Both the position numbers and the translations under genes were made by a program. A stretch of DNA of 13,545 bases from Flavobacteriales bacterium UBA5933 (GTDB lineage: Bacteria; Bacteroidota; Bacteroidia; Flavobacteriales; Weeksellaceae), in assembly GCA_002430925.1 (NCBI GenBank), contig DJDD01000174.1, positions 1-13,545 of the forward strand, written 5' to 3'. Numbering within the stretch: position 1 is the first letter of the stretch; every line of letters begins with the position of its first letter. This document shows positions 12,765-13,545 of this stretch, piece after piece. Under the pieces are notes generated by a model that had not been told where the DNA came from, searched no databases, and saw only the letters and a program-made list of their open reading frames with translations.

Positions 12765-13545
12765 TTAATGAGAATTACTTTTTTCACCTGAATCATCTTT
12801 TATAGTGTTTTTTGCATTAAAAGTTATATTACCTTGTGTTGCCATTGCCTGTATTTTACCTGATGTATTAGTTAAAATTTCAGATTGAGACATAAAGTCT
12901 TTTTTTGCAAATTGAGTAATATTAGCAGCCATTAAGCTATAATCTAATACAGCATTTTGTTGCATAAAACCTCCCGCAGTTGTTACATAGTTTACTCCTA
13001 CACTATTTGTAAAATTAAGACCAGCTGTAGAAGATATGTTCATCCCAACATTCGTTGTCATGTTTTCAGCAACATTAAAATTCATATTTTTTGCGGTAAA
13101 CGTCATTGTTTCTGGTGCTGTAATATTAATGTTTGAACCTATAGTGTCTAAATGAATTTCGTTCCCTGATTTATCTGTGATGATGATACTTTCATCTTCG
13201 GTAAAAACAATGCGATGTCCACTTCTGGTTTGGATAGATTTTACTTGGTTATTTATTCCACCACCAAGCCCAATTTTACCTGTAAACATACCACCCATTA
13301 CAAATGGTCTATCGGGATGATTGTGTACAAAACCAACCATCACTTGGTCGCCTATTTCGGGAATTGCAACATAACCACGGTTTTGTGTTACTTTGTCTGT
13401 TCCTCCTGCATCGGGAGACATCACACGGATAAAATCTGTTGTGTCGTGCAACTGCCAATCAAACTGAACCGTTACTCGTCCTTGTCCTTTCGGATCTTTA
13501 TTCGAAATGACTTTTGCGATTTGTGGCTGGGCAATTGGTATTTCA
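12765..13545 (-). CDS. vgrG: VgrG, T6SS spike protein (C-terminal part; start beyond the window)
   Basis: The frame is open to the right edge, giving 259 residues of the C-terminal half; a TTG at 13451 is internal and not the start. The gp5-type OB domain is clear: KGQGRVTVQFDW, FIRVMSPDAGG, RGYVAIPEIGDQVMVGFV and HNHPDRPFVMGGMF. Next come a linker (GGGINNQVKS) and SGHRIVFTEDESIIITDKSG. The tail is a run of short strand repeats of the beta-helix spike (ETMTFTAKNMNFNVAEN, NVGMNISSTAGLNF), ending KSNSH. VgrG trimers cap the Hcp tube, puncture target cells and carry cargo encoded just downstream. The next gene begins 2 bp after its stop. The front of the operon lies outside the window. Confidence 0.93.
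   Translation of the reverse strand, partial: EIPIAQPQIAKVISNKDPKGQGRVTVQFDWQLHDTTDFIRVMSPDAGGTDKVTQNRGYVAIPEIGDQVMVGFVHNHPDRPFVMGGMFTGKIGLGGGINNQVKSIQTRSGHRIVFTEDESIIITDKSGNEIHLDTIGSNINITAPETMTFTAKNMNFNVAENMTTNVGMNISSTAGLNFTNSVGVNYVTTAGGFMQQNAVLDYSLMAANITQFAKKDFMSQSEILTNTSGKIQAMATQGNITFNAKNTIKDDSGEKSNSH

Noticed and set aside
13451..13545. TTG 13451 as the start of a short VgrG-tail protein
   Set aside because: The frame is open to the window edge and encodes the conserved front of the OB domain (GRVTVQFDW), so the gene simply continues outside.

Overview
The window is very AT-rich DNA from a member of the Bacteroidota, most likely Flavobacteriia. A Weeksellaceae-type genome is a guess, not shown. 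Supporting signs are a TonB-dependent-receptor-like protein with a carboxypeptidase-regulatory N-terminus, an HtpG of the Bacteroidota kind, no Shine-Dalgarno sequences, TAnnTTTG-type promoter elements, and a VgrG with downstream cargo genes as in Bacteroidota type VI secretion (T6SS) loci.

Layout. (1) 1-2705, + strand: the tail of an upstream gene, then an intact outer-membrane barrel protein. (2) 2721-4980: htpG on the - strand, with a bidirectional terminator at its 3' end. It is bracketed by two inverted, diverged copies of a palindromic intergenic repeat. (3) 5012-8850, + strand: small accessory genes. These are a one-TM protein and a DUF2971 protein, each cut by an in-frame TGA, then a DUF4844-like lipoprotein, a MORN-repeat (YwqK-like) lipoprotein and a small membrane protein. 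(4) 8793-13545, - strand, read right to left: the C-terminal part of VgrG, a VgrG-linked cargo gene split by a frameshift at a T7 run, a three-TM protein, a decayed remnant resembling the DUF2235/Tle1 lipase family, a tiny lipoprotein, a 444-aa HEIGH zinc metallopeptidase, and a frameshifted membrane protein whose start overlaps the peptidase stop (TAATG). A 59-codon ORF follows.

Interpretation. The right half reads as the variable cargo end of a T6SS vgrG locus: spike, cargo, effector candidates and small lipoprotein or membrane proteins as candidate immunity proteins. Much of it is eroding. The + strand block of small lipoproteins and defence-type proteins converges on it and could be orphan immunity genes or defence cargo; that is inference. 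The two blocks meet near 8850, where a gene on each side appears cut short. The housekeeping genes at the left (874 and 625 codons) have no frame lesions, while at least six accessory reading frames do, so the lesions look regional. Several sit in homopolymers, so sequencing error cannot be excluded from sequence alone.

No tRNA, rRNA, CRISPR array, complete insertion sequence or replication origin was seen.
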